From contig OX393562.1 in NCBI GenBank assembly GCA_947652115.1, positions 8,208,813 through 8,272,812 on the forward strand: a stretch of 64,000 nucleotides of DNA. Direction: 5' to 3'. A model generated the notes under the pieces. That model did no database searches and was not told the DNA's origin. It saw only the letters and a program-made list of their open reading frames with translations. Numbering within the stretch: position 1 is the first letter of the stretch; every line of letters begins with the position of its first letter. Below, one piece after another: positions 8,038 to 17,228 of this stretch. Both the position numbers and the translations under genes were made by a program. This DNA is from Blastomussa wellsi (Eukaryota > Cnidaria > Anthozoa > Scleractinia > Plerogyridae).

Positions 8038-9839
8038 CAGCTCTAAGGACAAGAATAACTGAAATTGATAAAGCTTTAAAAGGTTATACAAAATCTTATG
8101 AAATTAGTATAAAAAATGATAAAGACCCACTTATACAATTAGAGTCAACAAGACTAGCTCTTGAACGTTATATTAGAAATATTCACACAACTGAAAAGGG
8201 GTTAAAATTTGTTGAAACATTAAAAGTAACATTTAAAAAAATAGTGAATGATGGACAAATTAATAAAACTGCTTATTTTAATAGTACACCACAAACTATT
8301 ATTAATGAAACTGAAATAAAAGAATCATTTAATTTATCAAAACAACAAATATTAAATAAAGTTGCTCAATGGGTATCTGAAGGTTCTGGTTGGACTATTA
8401 AATCTGTTGATAATCATTATCTTAATGTTGTGAAATATGAACCATTGAAAGGCACATCATATATTAATCTACCACCAGAACTTAGAAATAGTAAAAAAGG
8501 ATTGATTAATATTAAGAATGAGGATAATGAATGTTTTAGATGGTGTCATATTAGACGCTTAAACCCACAAGATAAAAATCCGCAGAGGATTAAAGAATCT
8601 GATAAACAATATATACAAAAGCTAAATTATACTGGGATTCAATTCCCAGTAACTACTAAGCAGTATAATAAAATTGAGAAGCAAAATGAGATTAACATAA
8701 ATGTTTTCGGTTATGAAAACAAACAACCATATCCCATATATGTGTCAAAAGAAAAGTTTGAAGATAATATGAATTTATTATTGATAACTGAGTTGATAAA
8801 AGAAAAGAAAAGTACACATTATGTGCTTATTAATGATTTCAATAAGTTCATGTACAATCAAACAAAACACAAAGAAAGAAAACACTTTTGTATGCATTGT
8901 CTACAATGTTTCAGCTCTGAAAGATTATTGACTGATCATAAAAAGATATGTATAAAAATTAATGGAATACAAGCAGTAAAATTACCTGATGTAAATAATA
9001 ATATACTGAAATTCAACAACTTCCATCAACAACAACAAGTGCCATTTGTGATTTATGCTGATTTTGAGGCTATAACAGAAAAGATATTAGGTTGTTCACA
9101 AAATAATGATAAATCATATACTGAAGCATATCAAAAACATACAGATTGTGGTTTTGGTTATAAATTGGTATGTTGTTATAATGATAAATATAGCAAACCT
9201 GTAACAATATATAGAGGTGAAAAGGCTGTGTATAAATTTATGGAGAAAATACTTGATGAAGTTAAATATTGTAAAAGCATCATCAAGAAGCATTTTAACA
9301 AACCATTAAGAATGACAAAAGATGATGATGATAAATTCCGAAAAGCGGATAAATGTCATATTTGTGATAAAAAATATACTGAGAAAGACATAAGAGTTAA
9401 AGATCATTGCCATATTACCGGTAAATACAGAGGCTCAGCCCATCAAGATTGTAATCTAAAACTAAGAGTAAATCCAGAAGAGATAAAAATTCCTGTTATC
9501 TTTCATAATCTACGTGGGTATGATTCACATTTTATTATGCAAGAAATTGGTAATATCGTTAAAAATCATGAATATACAAATAAGAATGGAGAGAAATGCC
9601 AGATGAATATAAATGCAATTCCAAATAATATGGAAAAGTATATGGCATTTATGTTAGGTAATCATTTAACCTTTATTGATAGTTTTCAGTTTATGAGTTC
9701 TAGCTTAGAAAAACTTGTAAGTAATATACCAAAAGAAGCATTAAAATATACCTCAGAAATTTTTAAAGGTAAAAAGCTTGATTTAATGGCTAGGAAAGGT
9801 GTTTATCCTTATGATTATATGGATAGTTTTGATAAGTTC

Positions 9840-10001
9840 TGTAATGTCGTTAATTATTCATGAGTTTATCACATGTAAACTTAGGTCACGTGATCAGGGA
9901 GTGAAATTAGAGAATGAGTGGAACATGCAAGCATGGCGTTGTGTTTCGTTTAACTCCGTAGAAAACACTCCCACACTCAGCCATTCGGTCACGATAGCAC
10001 A
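9840..10001 (+). repeat. Gypsy-1 5' LTR
   Basis: 162 bp, TG...CA termini. It matches 14380-14541 except for one substitution. Short LTRs like this carry the promoter and polyadenylation signals of the element. Confidence 0.95.
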
Positions 10002-10003
10002 TC

Positions 10004-10018
10004 TGGCGACGAGGATGG
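10004..10018 (+). promoter_or_regulatory. Gypsy-1 primer-binding site (tRNA-Ser GCT type)
   Basis: TGGCGACGAGGATGG begins two bases after the LTR. It is complementary to the 3' end of metazoan tRNA-Ser(GCT) as I know it (...CCATCCTCGTCG plus CCA). Gypsy-4 has the same site. Confidence 0.75.
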
Positions 10019-10139
10019 ATTTGATGGGATCATCAATCTAATATCTACAACAGCCCTGGTTTTCATCGAAGAATTCTCTGTACAAAGTTTTCGTGGAAGC
10101 ACGTGCTGATTTGCGACGCGCTCGACTCAGTCAAACCTC

Positions 10140-13100
10140 ATGGCGGTTTCACTACCAAATTTTCCATCGTTTGATGTCCATGCCGACGGCAATGCGGGTC
10201 CCCGTTGGAAAAAATGGCTTGCTAGATTAGAGCGACTGTTCACTGGAATGAACATCACAACACCGAAACGAAAACGAGCCCTGTTACTTCATTATGCTGG
10301 TCCAGACGTAGACGAAATATTCGACACCTTACCAGAAACCGGGGGAGAGGGCGATTATGACACAGCGGTCGCCAAACTGAACGAATATTTCAACCCACAG
10401 GTCAACACCACTTACGAAGTGTACAATTTTCGACAGACAAAGCAAAAAGAAGGGGAATCGTTGGATAGTTATCACACCCGACTTCGTCAACTCGCAAAAA
10501 CATGCGAATTCACCGATGTTGACAAAGAAATCAAAGAGCACATTGTATTAACTTGCACTTCAAGTTCTTTACGACGCCGAGCGCTACGTGAAAATTTTTC
10601 GCTAGAAGCCCTATTGAAACATGGAAGAGCGTTAGAGCTAAGCGATAAACAGGCAAAGGACGTGGAAAAAGTCGAAGGCGACGCCGTCAACAACATCAAT
10701 TCAAAAGAAAGCTATCGACAAAGCCGCTACCGCGACCGAACCGAAGATTCATTTCAGTCACGGCGCAAACGCTCGCAGTCACGCAATCGTCGTTTTGGAG
10801 GAAAGCAAGACAAATCTCCCAGAAAATGTGGCAATTGTGGTGGATATGCTCCTCACAAAAACCCGTGTCCAGCGCGAGGAAAAACCTGTAAAGCTTGTGG
10901 AAAAATTGGTCATTTTGCTCATGTTTGCCGATCAAAACCTCGAACTGTGGCCCCCGTGAATACTGGTCAAATGTCTGATGAAGAATATGAGTATGTTTAC
11001 ACGATCAACTATCAAGAAAACAAGAAGCCACCAATGTGTCAACTGCAAATAAATGGAAAAACAGTGGAGATGATGATCGACTCGGGTGCATCTGTTAATC
11101 TTCTAGATGAAACGACTTTTCAAAGAATCAACAGTTCTGGCAACGAAAACCTGAAGCCTACTCACACCAAGATTTACTCCTATGGATGTGAAACTCCTCT
11201 TCCTCTGTTAGGAACTTTCACTGCAACTGTGAAATTTAGTAATGCGAGCATTTCTGCCCCATTACTTGTTGTAAAAGGAAGAAACGGAAATCTTCTCAGC
11301 TACCACACTGCACAGAAGCTTGGTCTAATTACAGTGTCTGTTAACACTGCCACTATCACTGACAGGGATACAAACAACTCAGAGTCCCTAAAAGAAGAGT
11401 TTAAATCTTTGTTCGGAGGCATAGGAAAAGTACCAAACAAAGAAGTGAAGTTGCATATTGACCCTGATGTGACACCCCGAGAACAGCCCCATCGACGAAT
11501 TCCTTTCCATGTTAGAGAAGATGTAGAGAAAGAGCTCAAGAGGCTTGAGAAATTAGACATCATTGAAACAGTTGAGGGACCTACACCCTGGATAAGTCCT
11601 ATCGTTGTTGTACCCAAGAAATCTGGAGAAGTTAGAATCTGTGTTGACATGCGTGAGGCAAACAAAGCAATCAAGAGGGAAAAACATCTTATGCCAACAA
11701 TCGATGACCTTATCGCTGATTTGAATGGCGCGACCCACTTCAGTACATTAGATCTGTCCTCAGGATACCACCAGCTCGAGTTAGCACCAGAATGCCGTTA
11801 TGTCACAACCTTCAGCACACATGCCGGTCTAAGGAGATACAAACGTCTGCCATTTGGAATTAATGCAGCATCAGAAATCTTCCAAGAAGCAATAAGAGAG
11901 ATCCTTACTGGTTTACCTGGATGTAAAAACATTTCAGATGACATCATAGTATTCGGGAAAGGTCAAGAAGAGCATGACAAGAACCTCCGTGGTGTTCTTC
12001 AGAGGCTCAAAGAAAACAACCTTCGCCTGAACAAAGACAAGTGCGAGTTCTCCAAGACTGAAATCAAGTTCTATGGTCACATTTTCGGCTCTAGTGGTCT
12101 ACTGCCTGACCCAGTCAAAGTTGAAGCAATCCACAAGGCAAGACCTCCTCAGAACTCTAGTGAAGTGAAGTCTCTGCTTGGCATGGCACAGTATGTATCT
12201 CGGTTCATACCAAATTATGCCACAATCACTACCCCTCTGCGCCTGCTGACACGACAGGACACGCCCTGGAAATGGGAGCAAGAAGAACAAAGAGCATTGG
12301 ACAAGCTGAAAGAAGCCCTTGTTGGAGATCAAGTGATGTCTTATTTTGATCCAAGAAAGAAGACTGAAATCATTGTCGATGCAAGTCCAGCTGGTCTTGG
12401 TGGTTTACTTGTGCAAGAAGGCAAAGTTCTTAGTTATGCAAGTCGTGCCCTGAGTGATGTTGAAAACCGCTACTCCCAAACAGAGAGAGAGATGCTTGCT
12501 GTAGTATGGGGAGTGGAACATTTTCATCTGTACGTTTATGGTGCCCAGTTCTCTGTCATCACTGATCACAAGCCCCTCATTGGCATCTTTAAGAACCACA
12601 AGCAAACTTCACCGCGAATTGAACGGTGGAAACTTCGACTCATGCCCTATGATTGTCAGCTAATCTATCGACCTGGAAGAGACGCAGAAAACCCTGCTGA
12701 CTTCATGAGCCGACATCCCAGTTCCACAGTACCAGAAGAACAAAATCTGGCTGAAGATTATGTCAACTATGTATGCACTAATGCTGTACCAAAAGCAATG
12801 ACACTTGAAGAAATCAAACAAGAAACCAAACATGATGCAGAGATGCAAGCTGTCATCAAAGCTGTAGAAACTGACCAGTGGAGTAACCAAGAAGTCCAAA
12901 ACTACAAGAGAATCAAGGACGAACTATCAGTGTTCAATGGACTAGTGCTTAGAAGAAACAGAATTGTCATACCATCTACTCTCCGAAGTAAAGCAGTAGA
13001 CCTGGCACATGGCGGTCACCAGGGAATTGTGAAGACAAAGCAACTGATTAGAGACAAAGTGTGGTTCCCAGGGATTGACAAGTTAGCAGAAGAGAAGGTC

Positions 13101-14129
13101 AAAAACTGTCTTTCCTGTCAAGCTGCATCAACCAAATCACCACCGCTAGAACCACTTCGAATGACCCCACTTCCTAGCGCACCTTGGAAAGAAGTTGCAG
13201 TAGACTTTGCAGGACCATTCCCTTCTGGTGATTACATTATGGTGGTAACAGATGAATTTAGCCGTTTTCCGGAAGTTGAAATACTGACCTCGACATCCGC
13301 CAAAGCTGTGATCCCCAAATTAGATGCAATATTTGCAAGACAAGGAATACCTGATGTCCTGAAAAGTGACAATGGCCCACCATTTAATGGTCATGAATTT
13401 AAAAACTTTGCTGACTACCTAGGATTTAAACACCGAAGAATCACACCATATTGGCCAAGAGCAAATGGAGAGGCAGAACGCTTGGTACAGACCCTTGAAA
13501 AATCCATCAGAATTGCTCACCTAGAGGGCAAAAATTGGAAACAAGAGTTGTACAAGTTCTTACGTCAATATCGTGCCACGCCCCACTCCACCACCAGTGT
13601 GTCACCAAGTGAAGTTTTAAACAATAGAAAGCTCAAGACCACAATACCAGAGCTACCACTCACCCAATGTAATCAGCAGCAAAGTACGCCTCAAGATTTA
13701 TCAGCCAGCATCGCCCAGAGAGATGCTGTGCAGAAGCAGAAGATGAAAATCTATGCTGATCTCAAAGCACATGCTCAAGAAAGAGAGATCAAGCCAGGAG
13801 AAGTTGTACTCATGAGACAACCCAAGAAAAACAAGCTTAGCACCCCCTACAATCCAAAGCCTTTTGTCGTGGAGGAGAAGAAAGGTTCAATGGTCACAGC
13901 AAGTAATGGCTCACAGACTGTCACAAGAAATTCTTCTCAATTTAAAGTTATTCCCAGGAATCTTGCAGAGAGCCAAGAGAATCGTGAAAAGAAAGACGAA
14001 GAAAAGACACCAGGAATGCAGCAGAACTCTCCAGAAACCAAGGAAGACTTTCCGCTGAGACGATCAACAAGGCAGATCAAACCTCCTGTCAGATTTTCAG
14101 ACTATGTACAAGTTATTTATGTCAAATAG
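10140..14129 (+). CDS. Gypsy-1 Gag-Pol polyprotein
   Basis: 1329 residues in one frame. Order: Gag (1-225); two zinc knuckles (CGNCGGYAPHKNPC and CKACGKIGHFAHVC, about 229-264); aspartic protease MMIDSGASVNLLD near 311; reverse transcriptase with the active site NISDDIIVFG near 597-606; RNase H (IIVDASPAGLGG near 743); HHCC zinc finger (HGGHQGIVKTKQLI...CLSCQ near 954); and integrase with Asp in VDFAGPF, Asp in LKSDNGPPF and Glu in NGEAERL. All catalytic residues are present, so the element may be autonomous. Gag and Pol are in the same frame without a stop, so their ratio must be set some other way. Confidence 0.95.
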   Translation: MAVSLPNFPSFDVHADGNAGPRWKKWLARLERLFTGMNITTPKRKRALLLHYAGPDVDEIFDTLPETGGEGDYDTAVAKLNEYFNPQVNTTYEVYNFRQTKQKEGESLDSYHTRLRQLAKTCEFTDVDKEIKEHIVLTCTSSSLRRRALRENFSLEALLKHGRALELSDKQAKDVEKVEGDAVNNINSKESYRQSRYRDRTEDSFQSRRKRSQSRNRRFGGKQDKSPRKCGNCGGYAPHKNPCPARGKTCKACGKIGHFAHVCRSKPRTVAPVNTGQMSDEEYEYVYTINYQENKKPPMCQLQINGKTVEMMIDSGASVNLLDETTFQRINSSGNENLKPTHTKIYSYGCETPLPLLGTFTATVKFSNASISAPLLVVKGRNGNLLSYHTAQKLGLITVSVNTATITDRDTNNSESLKEEFKSLFGGIGKVPNKEVKLHIDPDVTPREQPHRRIPFHVREDVEKELKRLEKLDIIETVEGPTPWISPIVVVPKKSGEVRICVDMREANKAIKREKHLMPTIDDLIADLNGATHFSTLDLSSGYHQLELAPECRYVTTFSTHAGLRRYKRLPFGINAASEIFQEAIREILTGLPGCKNISDDIIVFGKGQEEHDKNLRGVLQRLKENNLRLNKDKCEFSKTEIKFYGHIFGSSGLLPDPVKVEAIHKARPPQNSSEVKSLLGMAQYVSRFIPNYATITTPLRLLTRQDTPWKWEQEEQRALDKLKEALVGDQVMSYFDPRKKTEIIVDASPAGLGGLLVQEGKVLSYASRALSDVENRYSQTEREMLAVVWGVEHFHLYVYGAQFSVITDHKPLIGIFKNHKQTSPRIERWKLRLMPYDCQLIYRPGRDAENPADFMSRHPSSTVPEEQNLAEDYVNYVCTNAVPKAMTLEEIKQETKHDAEMQAVIKAVETDQWSNQEVQNYKRIKDELSVFNGLVLRRNRIVIPSTLRSKAVDLAHGGHQGIVKTKQLIRDKVWFPGIDKLAEEKVKNCLSCQAASTKSPPLEPLRMTPLPSAPWKEVAVDFAGPFPSGDYIMVVTDEFSRFPEVEILTSTSAKAVIPKLDAIFARQGIPDVLKSDNGPPFNGHEFKNFADYLGFKHRRITPYWPRANGEAERLVQTLEKSIRIAHLEGKNWKQELYKFLRQYRATPHSTTSVSPSEVLNNRKLKTTIPELPLTQCNQQQSTPQDLSASIAQRDAVQKQKMKIYADLKAHAQEREIKPGEVVLMRQPKKNKLSTPYNPKPFVVEEKKGSMVTASNGSQTVTRNSSQFKVIPRNLAESQENREKKDEEKTPGMQQNSPETKEDFPLRRSTRQIKPPVRFSDYVQVIYVK

Positions 14130-14364
14130 GATGGAGCAAGGAACTTGTCTGATACTTTTGTTTATTTTTTAAGGAAGTTGACATTTGCAAACTGTTCTTT
14201 TCAAAGAAAGAGCTCTCAGATGAACATTGATTATCGAACTTGATTGTTGAACAGTGAGTATCGAATTTAATCGTTAAACATTGTTGTTTTTGTTACCTAA
14301 GAATGTTTATCTTTTGAAGACAGTTACAAAACTGTTACTCGTGATATTTTGTATTTTGTTATCC

Positions 14365-14379
14365 GAAGAAGGGGAGGGA
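14365..14379 (+). promoter_or_regulatory. Gypsy-1 polypurine tract
   Basis: GAAGAAGGGGAGGGA directly before the 3' LTR, the plus-strand primer site of the retrotransposon. Confidence 0.85.
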
Positions 14380-14541
14380 TGTAATGTCGTTAATTATTCA
14401 TGAGTTTATCACATGTAAACTTAGGTCACGTGATCAGGGAGTGAAATTAGAGAATGAGTTGAACATGCAAGCATGGCGTTGTGTTTCGTTTAACTCCGTA
14501 GAAAACACTCCCACACTCAGCCATTCGGTCACGATAGCACA
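14380..14541 (+). repeat. Gypsy-1 3' LTR
   Basis: 162 bp copy of 9840-10001, followed by the target duplication agttc, after which the PolB reading frame resumes. Confidence 0.95.
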
Positions 14542-15751
14542 AGTTCAATAAAAAGTTACCAACAAAAGAAGAGTTTTACAGCATATTAAATAATGAACAT
14601 ATATCAGATGAAGACTATAAACATGCTCAAAATGTTTGGAATACATTTAATTTGAAAAATATGGGAGATTATCATAATTTATACATTAAATCAGATATAT
14701 TACTATTAGCTGATGTATTTGAAAACTTTAGAAAAACATGTTTACAATATTATAAGCTAGATCCTTGTCATTATTTCTCATCTCCTGGGTTATCTTGGGA
14801 TGCTATGTTGAAGATGACTGATATTAAACTTGAGCTTATGACTGATATTGATATGTTTCTATTTATTGAAAAGGTCTTAGAGGTGGAATCAGCTATATTG
14901 CAAATAGATATGGTAAAGCAAATAATAAATACATGAAAGATTATAATAAAGATAAACCTTCGAAATATATTATGTACCTTGATGCTAATAATTTATATGG
15001 ATGGGCTATGAGTCAATATCTTCCGACTGGTGGATTTAGATGGCTTACAGAAAAACAGATTAATAAGTTTAATGTTAATAAAATCAGAGATGATAGTGAA
15101 AAAGGATATATATTAGAAGTTGATTTAGATTATCCAGAAACACTTACATTAAACAGACCTGCTTATGTTGGTATGTGCATATTAGATCTAAGTAAAACTC
15201 TTATGTATGATTTTCATTATAATTATATTAAAAAGAAAAAGAAGTATGGTGATAAAGCCAAACTATTATTCACAGATACTGATAGTTTAACTTATGAAAT
15301 AGAGGCTAAAGATATTTATAAAGATTTCTTCAAGGATAAAGATTTGTTTGACAATAGTGACTACGCTGAAAGATCACAATATTATGATAATAAAAATAAG
15401 AAAGTCATTGGTAAGTTTAAGGATGAAGCAGCTGGAGTCCCTATTTGTGAATTTGTTGGTCTACGATCAAAAATGTACAGCTATATGAAAGACGACCAAA
15501 AAGGAGGAAAGACTGCTAAAGGAATAAAAAAGAATGTAATTAAAAAAGACATTCAACATGAAAACTATAAAGAAACACTATTCAATAATCAACAGATGTA
15601 TCATAAGATGAAAACAATCAGAAGCCAAAACCATGAACTCGGTAGTTATGAAATCAATAAAGTATCGCTCAGCTGTTTTGATGATAAAAGATATATACAT
15701 AATAATGGACAGACTAGTTATGCTTATGGACATTATAATATAAAACAATAA

Positions 15752-16010
15752 TTCCAATAATTTTCATAATTCCAATAATTTTCATAATTTCATAATTTAC
15801 TTAATTCCAATAATTTTCATAATTTACTTAATTCCAATAATTTTCATAATTTCATAATTTACTTAATTCCAATAATTTTCATAATTTACTTAATTCCAAT
15901 AATTTTCATAATTTACTTAATTCCAATAATTTTCATAATTTCATAATTTACTTAATTCCAATAATTTTCATAATTTACTTAATTCCAATAATTTTCATAA
16001 TTCCGCGGAT
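15752..16010 (+). repeat. AT-rich minisatellite at the right end of Polinton 1
   Basis: About nine copies of a 27- to 36-base unit built from AATTCCAATAATTTTCATAA and TTTACTTA, with some copies carrying an extra TTTCATAA. It starts right after the PolB stop codon and lies just inside the element end. Confidence 0.9.
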
Positions 16011-16312
16011 ACAAATAATTAACACATTTTCATAAACATTTTCAACAACAGGCCTATAATCCAATACTGAGATTCAATACTACAATACTTATATATCTAA
16101 CACCATGTAATGGAACATTATCTATACTTCGTTCAGATAAATCTACACTTCGTATAGATAATATCATTCAATTCCCCAGTATTAACAACAGAACTAATAT
16201 TCAATACTGAATTATCTAGCTAATATCAAATACTGAGATACAATACTGAAATTTAATACTAAAATTTAATACTGAAAATTCATGTGCTGGTACCCCCATT
16301 TACTATACTACT
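16011..16312 (+). repeat. Presumed right terminal region of Polinton 1
   Basis: AT-rich, non-coding, with about seven AATACTG/CAATACT motifs and a small inverted repeat (tatctatac ... gtatagata, 16110-16162). It ends ACTATACTACT at 16312, which resembles the TATATACTACT end of element 2. The matching left terminal repeat is outside the window, so this is inferred. Confidence 0.55.
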
Positions 16313-16766
16313 TGGGATGCTATGGTGGAGCCGAGGTGCGAGCTAGTTGGCTGCACATCCTTCACAAATTGTCATCTAAATTCCCGGAAGGGGATATCGG
16401 CTTGCACAGAGACGACGGCTTAGCTGTTTTTAAGAACATGAACGCAAGGGCCGACAAGACAAGAAAGGCCTTTTCTAAGGTCATTGGAGACCTCGGATTG
16501 AAAATTACAGTGCAAAGCAATCTCAAGGTGGTAGACTATCTAGATGTCACGCTAAATCTGACAACTGGAAGATATTACCCGTTCAGAAAGCCTGACAACG
16601 ATCCACTGTACATAAACGTGAAATCCAATCATCCGCCATCTACAATAAGGCAAATTCCAACATTCATAAGCACCAGAATATCGACCTTATCCTGCGACCA
16701 AGACGAGTTCGATAAACCCTCGCAGTTGTACATCAATGCTCTGAAAGCCAGTGGATACAACGAGCA
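16313..16766 (+). pseudogene. Penelope-like element reverse transcriptase fragment (PLE-1, middle)
   Basis: Encodes the palm/thumb region of a Penelope-like reverse transcriptase: GLHRDDGLAVF, then KVVDYLDVTLNLTTGRYYPF and SNHPPSTIRQIPTFI. It ends in the codons for GYNEQ, where Polinton 2 is inserted. The same protein continues at 36125. Two small indels disrupt the frame near 16335-16355. Its N-terminal part must lie to the left of Polinton 1, outside the window, if my reading of that boundary is correct. Confidence 0.85.
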
Positions 16767-17082
16767 AGTAGTATATAAAAGGCCGATTTTGGCGCAGCAA
16801 CAAATCACGAAATTTACGCACATTTAACCCCTGGCGCACCCCCTCGATTGCAAAAAAACGCAAAAGTAGATTTTTATCGGCCGCCTCATTACTTTTTTTT
16901 TAATTTTTCCTTTTTTTATATTTCAACAGATTTTTCCATTTTACAAGCCTTTTATCCACTGCATGACCACAAAATAGAGAAACCATGAATCGTTAAATTT
17001 TAACACCTGTGCTATTATTTTCCCCTCTCAAATTGATAAAAACCCAGTAAATTTACAGATTTATAAATCAGCCGGAATTACC
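16767..17082. repeat. Polinton 2 left terminal inverted repeat
   Basis: 316 bp. The reverse complement of 35811-36124 matches it through to GGAATTACC with scattered substitutions and small indels. It contains a conserved stretch around ACAGATTTATAAATCAGCCGG. Confidence 0.95.
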
Positions 17083-17228
17083 GATTGTGATAACTTTTTT
17101 ACGGATTTAAAGCAAAATTATTACAATCTAGAAAATTAAATTATTTTTTGTTTTTTAATAATTTAATTTTTCATTTTTTAAAAAAACGATTATACCACAA
17201 TAAAAATTAAATTTACAAACTAAATAAC

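Larger units (their letters stand above)
9840..14541 (+). mobile_element. Gypsy-1: complete Ty3/gypsy LTR retrotransposon
   Basis: 4702 bp with 162-bp LTRs starting TGTAATGTCG and ending TAGCACA, flanked by the 5-bp duplication agttc (9835-9839 and 14542-14546). It is inserted in the PolB gene of Polinton 1. It has a primer-binding site, one uninterrupted gag-pol ORF and a polypurine tract. The LTRs differ at one base that I can see (gagtggaac versus gagttgaac), so insertion is recent. Confidence 0.97.
7350..15751 (+). pseudogene. polB: Protein-primed DNA polymerase B, broken
   Basis: The replicative polymerase. The first part (7350-9839) has two repeat regions, zinc-binding motifs (HFCMHCLQCFSSERLLTDH; an endonuclease VII-like CHICDKKY...DHCH module) and exonuclease motifs YADFEAI, HNLRGYDSHF and YPYDYMDSF. 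Gypsy-1 then interrupts codons at 9840-14541. The frame resumes at 14542, loses one base near 14877 (in the segment equivalent to EGLRGGISYI), then shows motif A (LDANNLYGWAM) and motif C (LFTDTDSL). About 165 residues including motif B (NNSVFGKTM) are deleted in frame near 15135. Three independent lesions make it non-functional. Confidence 0.9.
1..16312 (+). mobile_element. Polinton/adintovirus-like element 1 (right part; left end outside window)
   Basis: A virus-like self-synthesising DNA transposon, with genes in the order conserved protein, penton, core peptide, major capsid, core-protease, PLA2, integrase, nuclease, PolB, all on this strand. The right end is placed at 16312 because the sequence there ends tatactact, matching the ACTACT end of element 2, and Penelope-like reverse transcriptase sequence begins directly after it. 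The final 560 bases hold a minisatellite and AATACTG-rich terminal sequence. A gypsy element (9840-14541) is nested in PolB. The packaging ATPase expected upstream lies outside the window. The right boundary is an inference; the gene content is seen directly. Confidence 0.85.

Noticed and set aside
15752..16010. CRISPR-like array
   Set aside because: Units are contiguous, AT-rich and of variable length, with no unique spacers; this is a minisatellite in a eukaryotic element.
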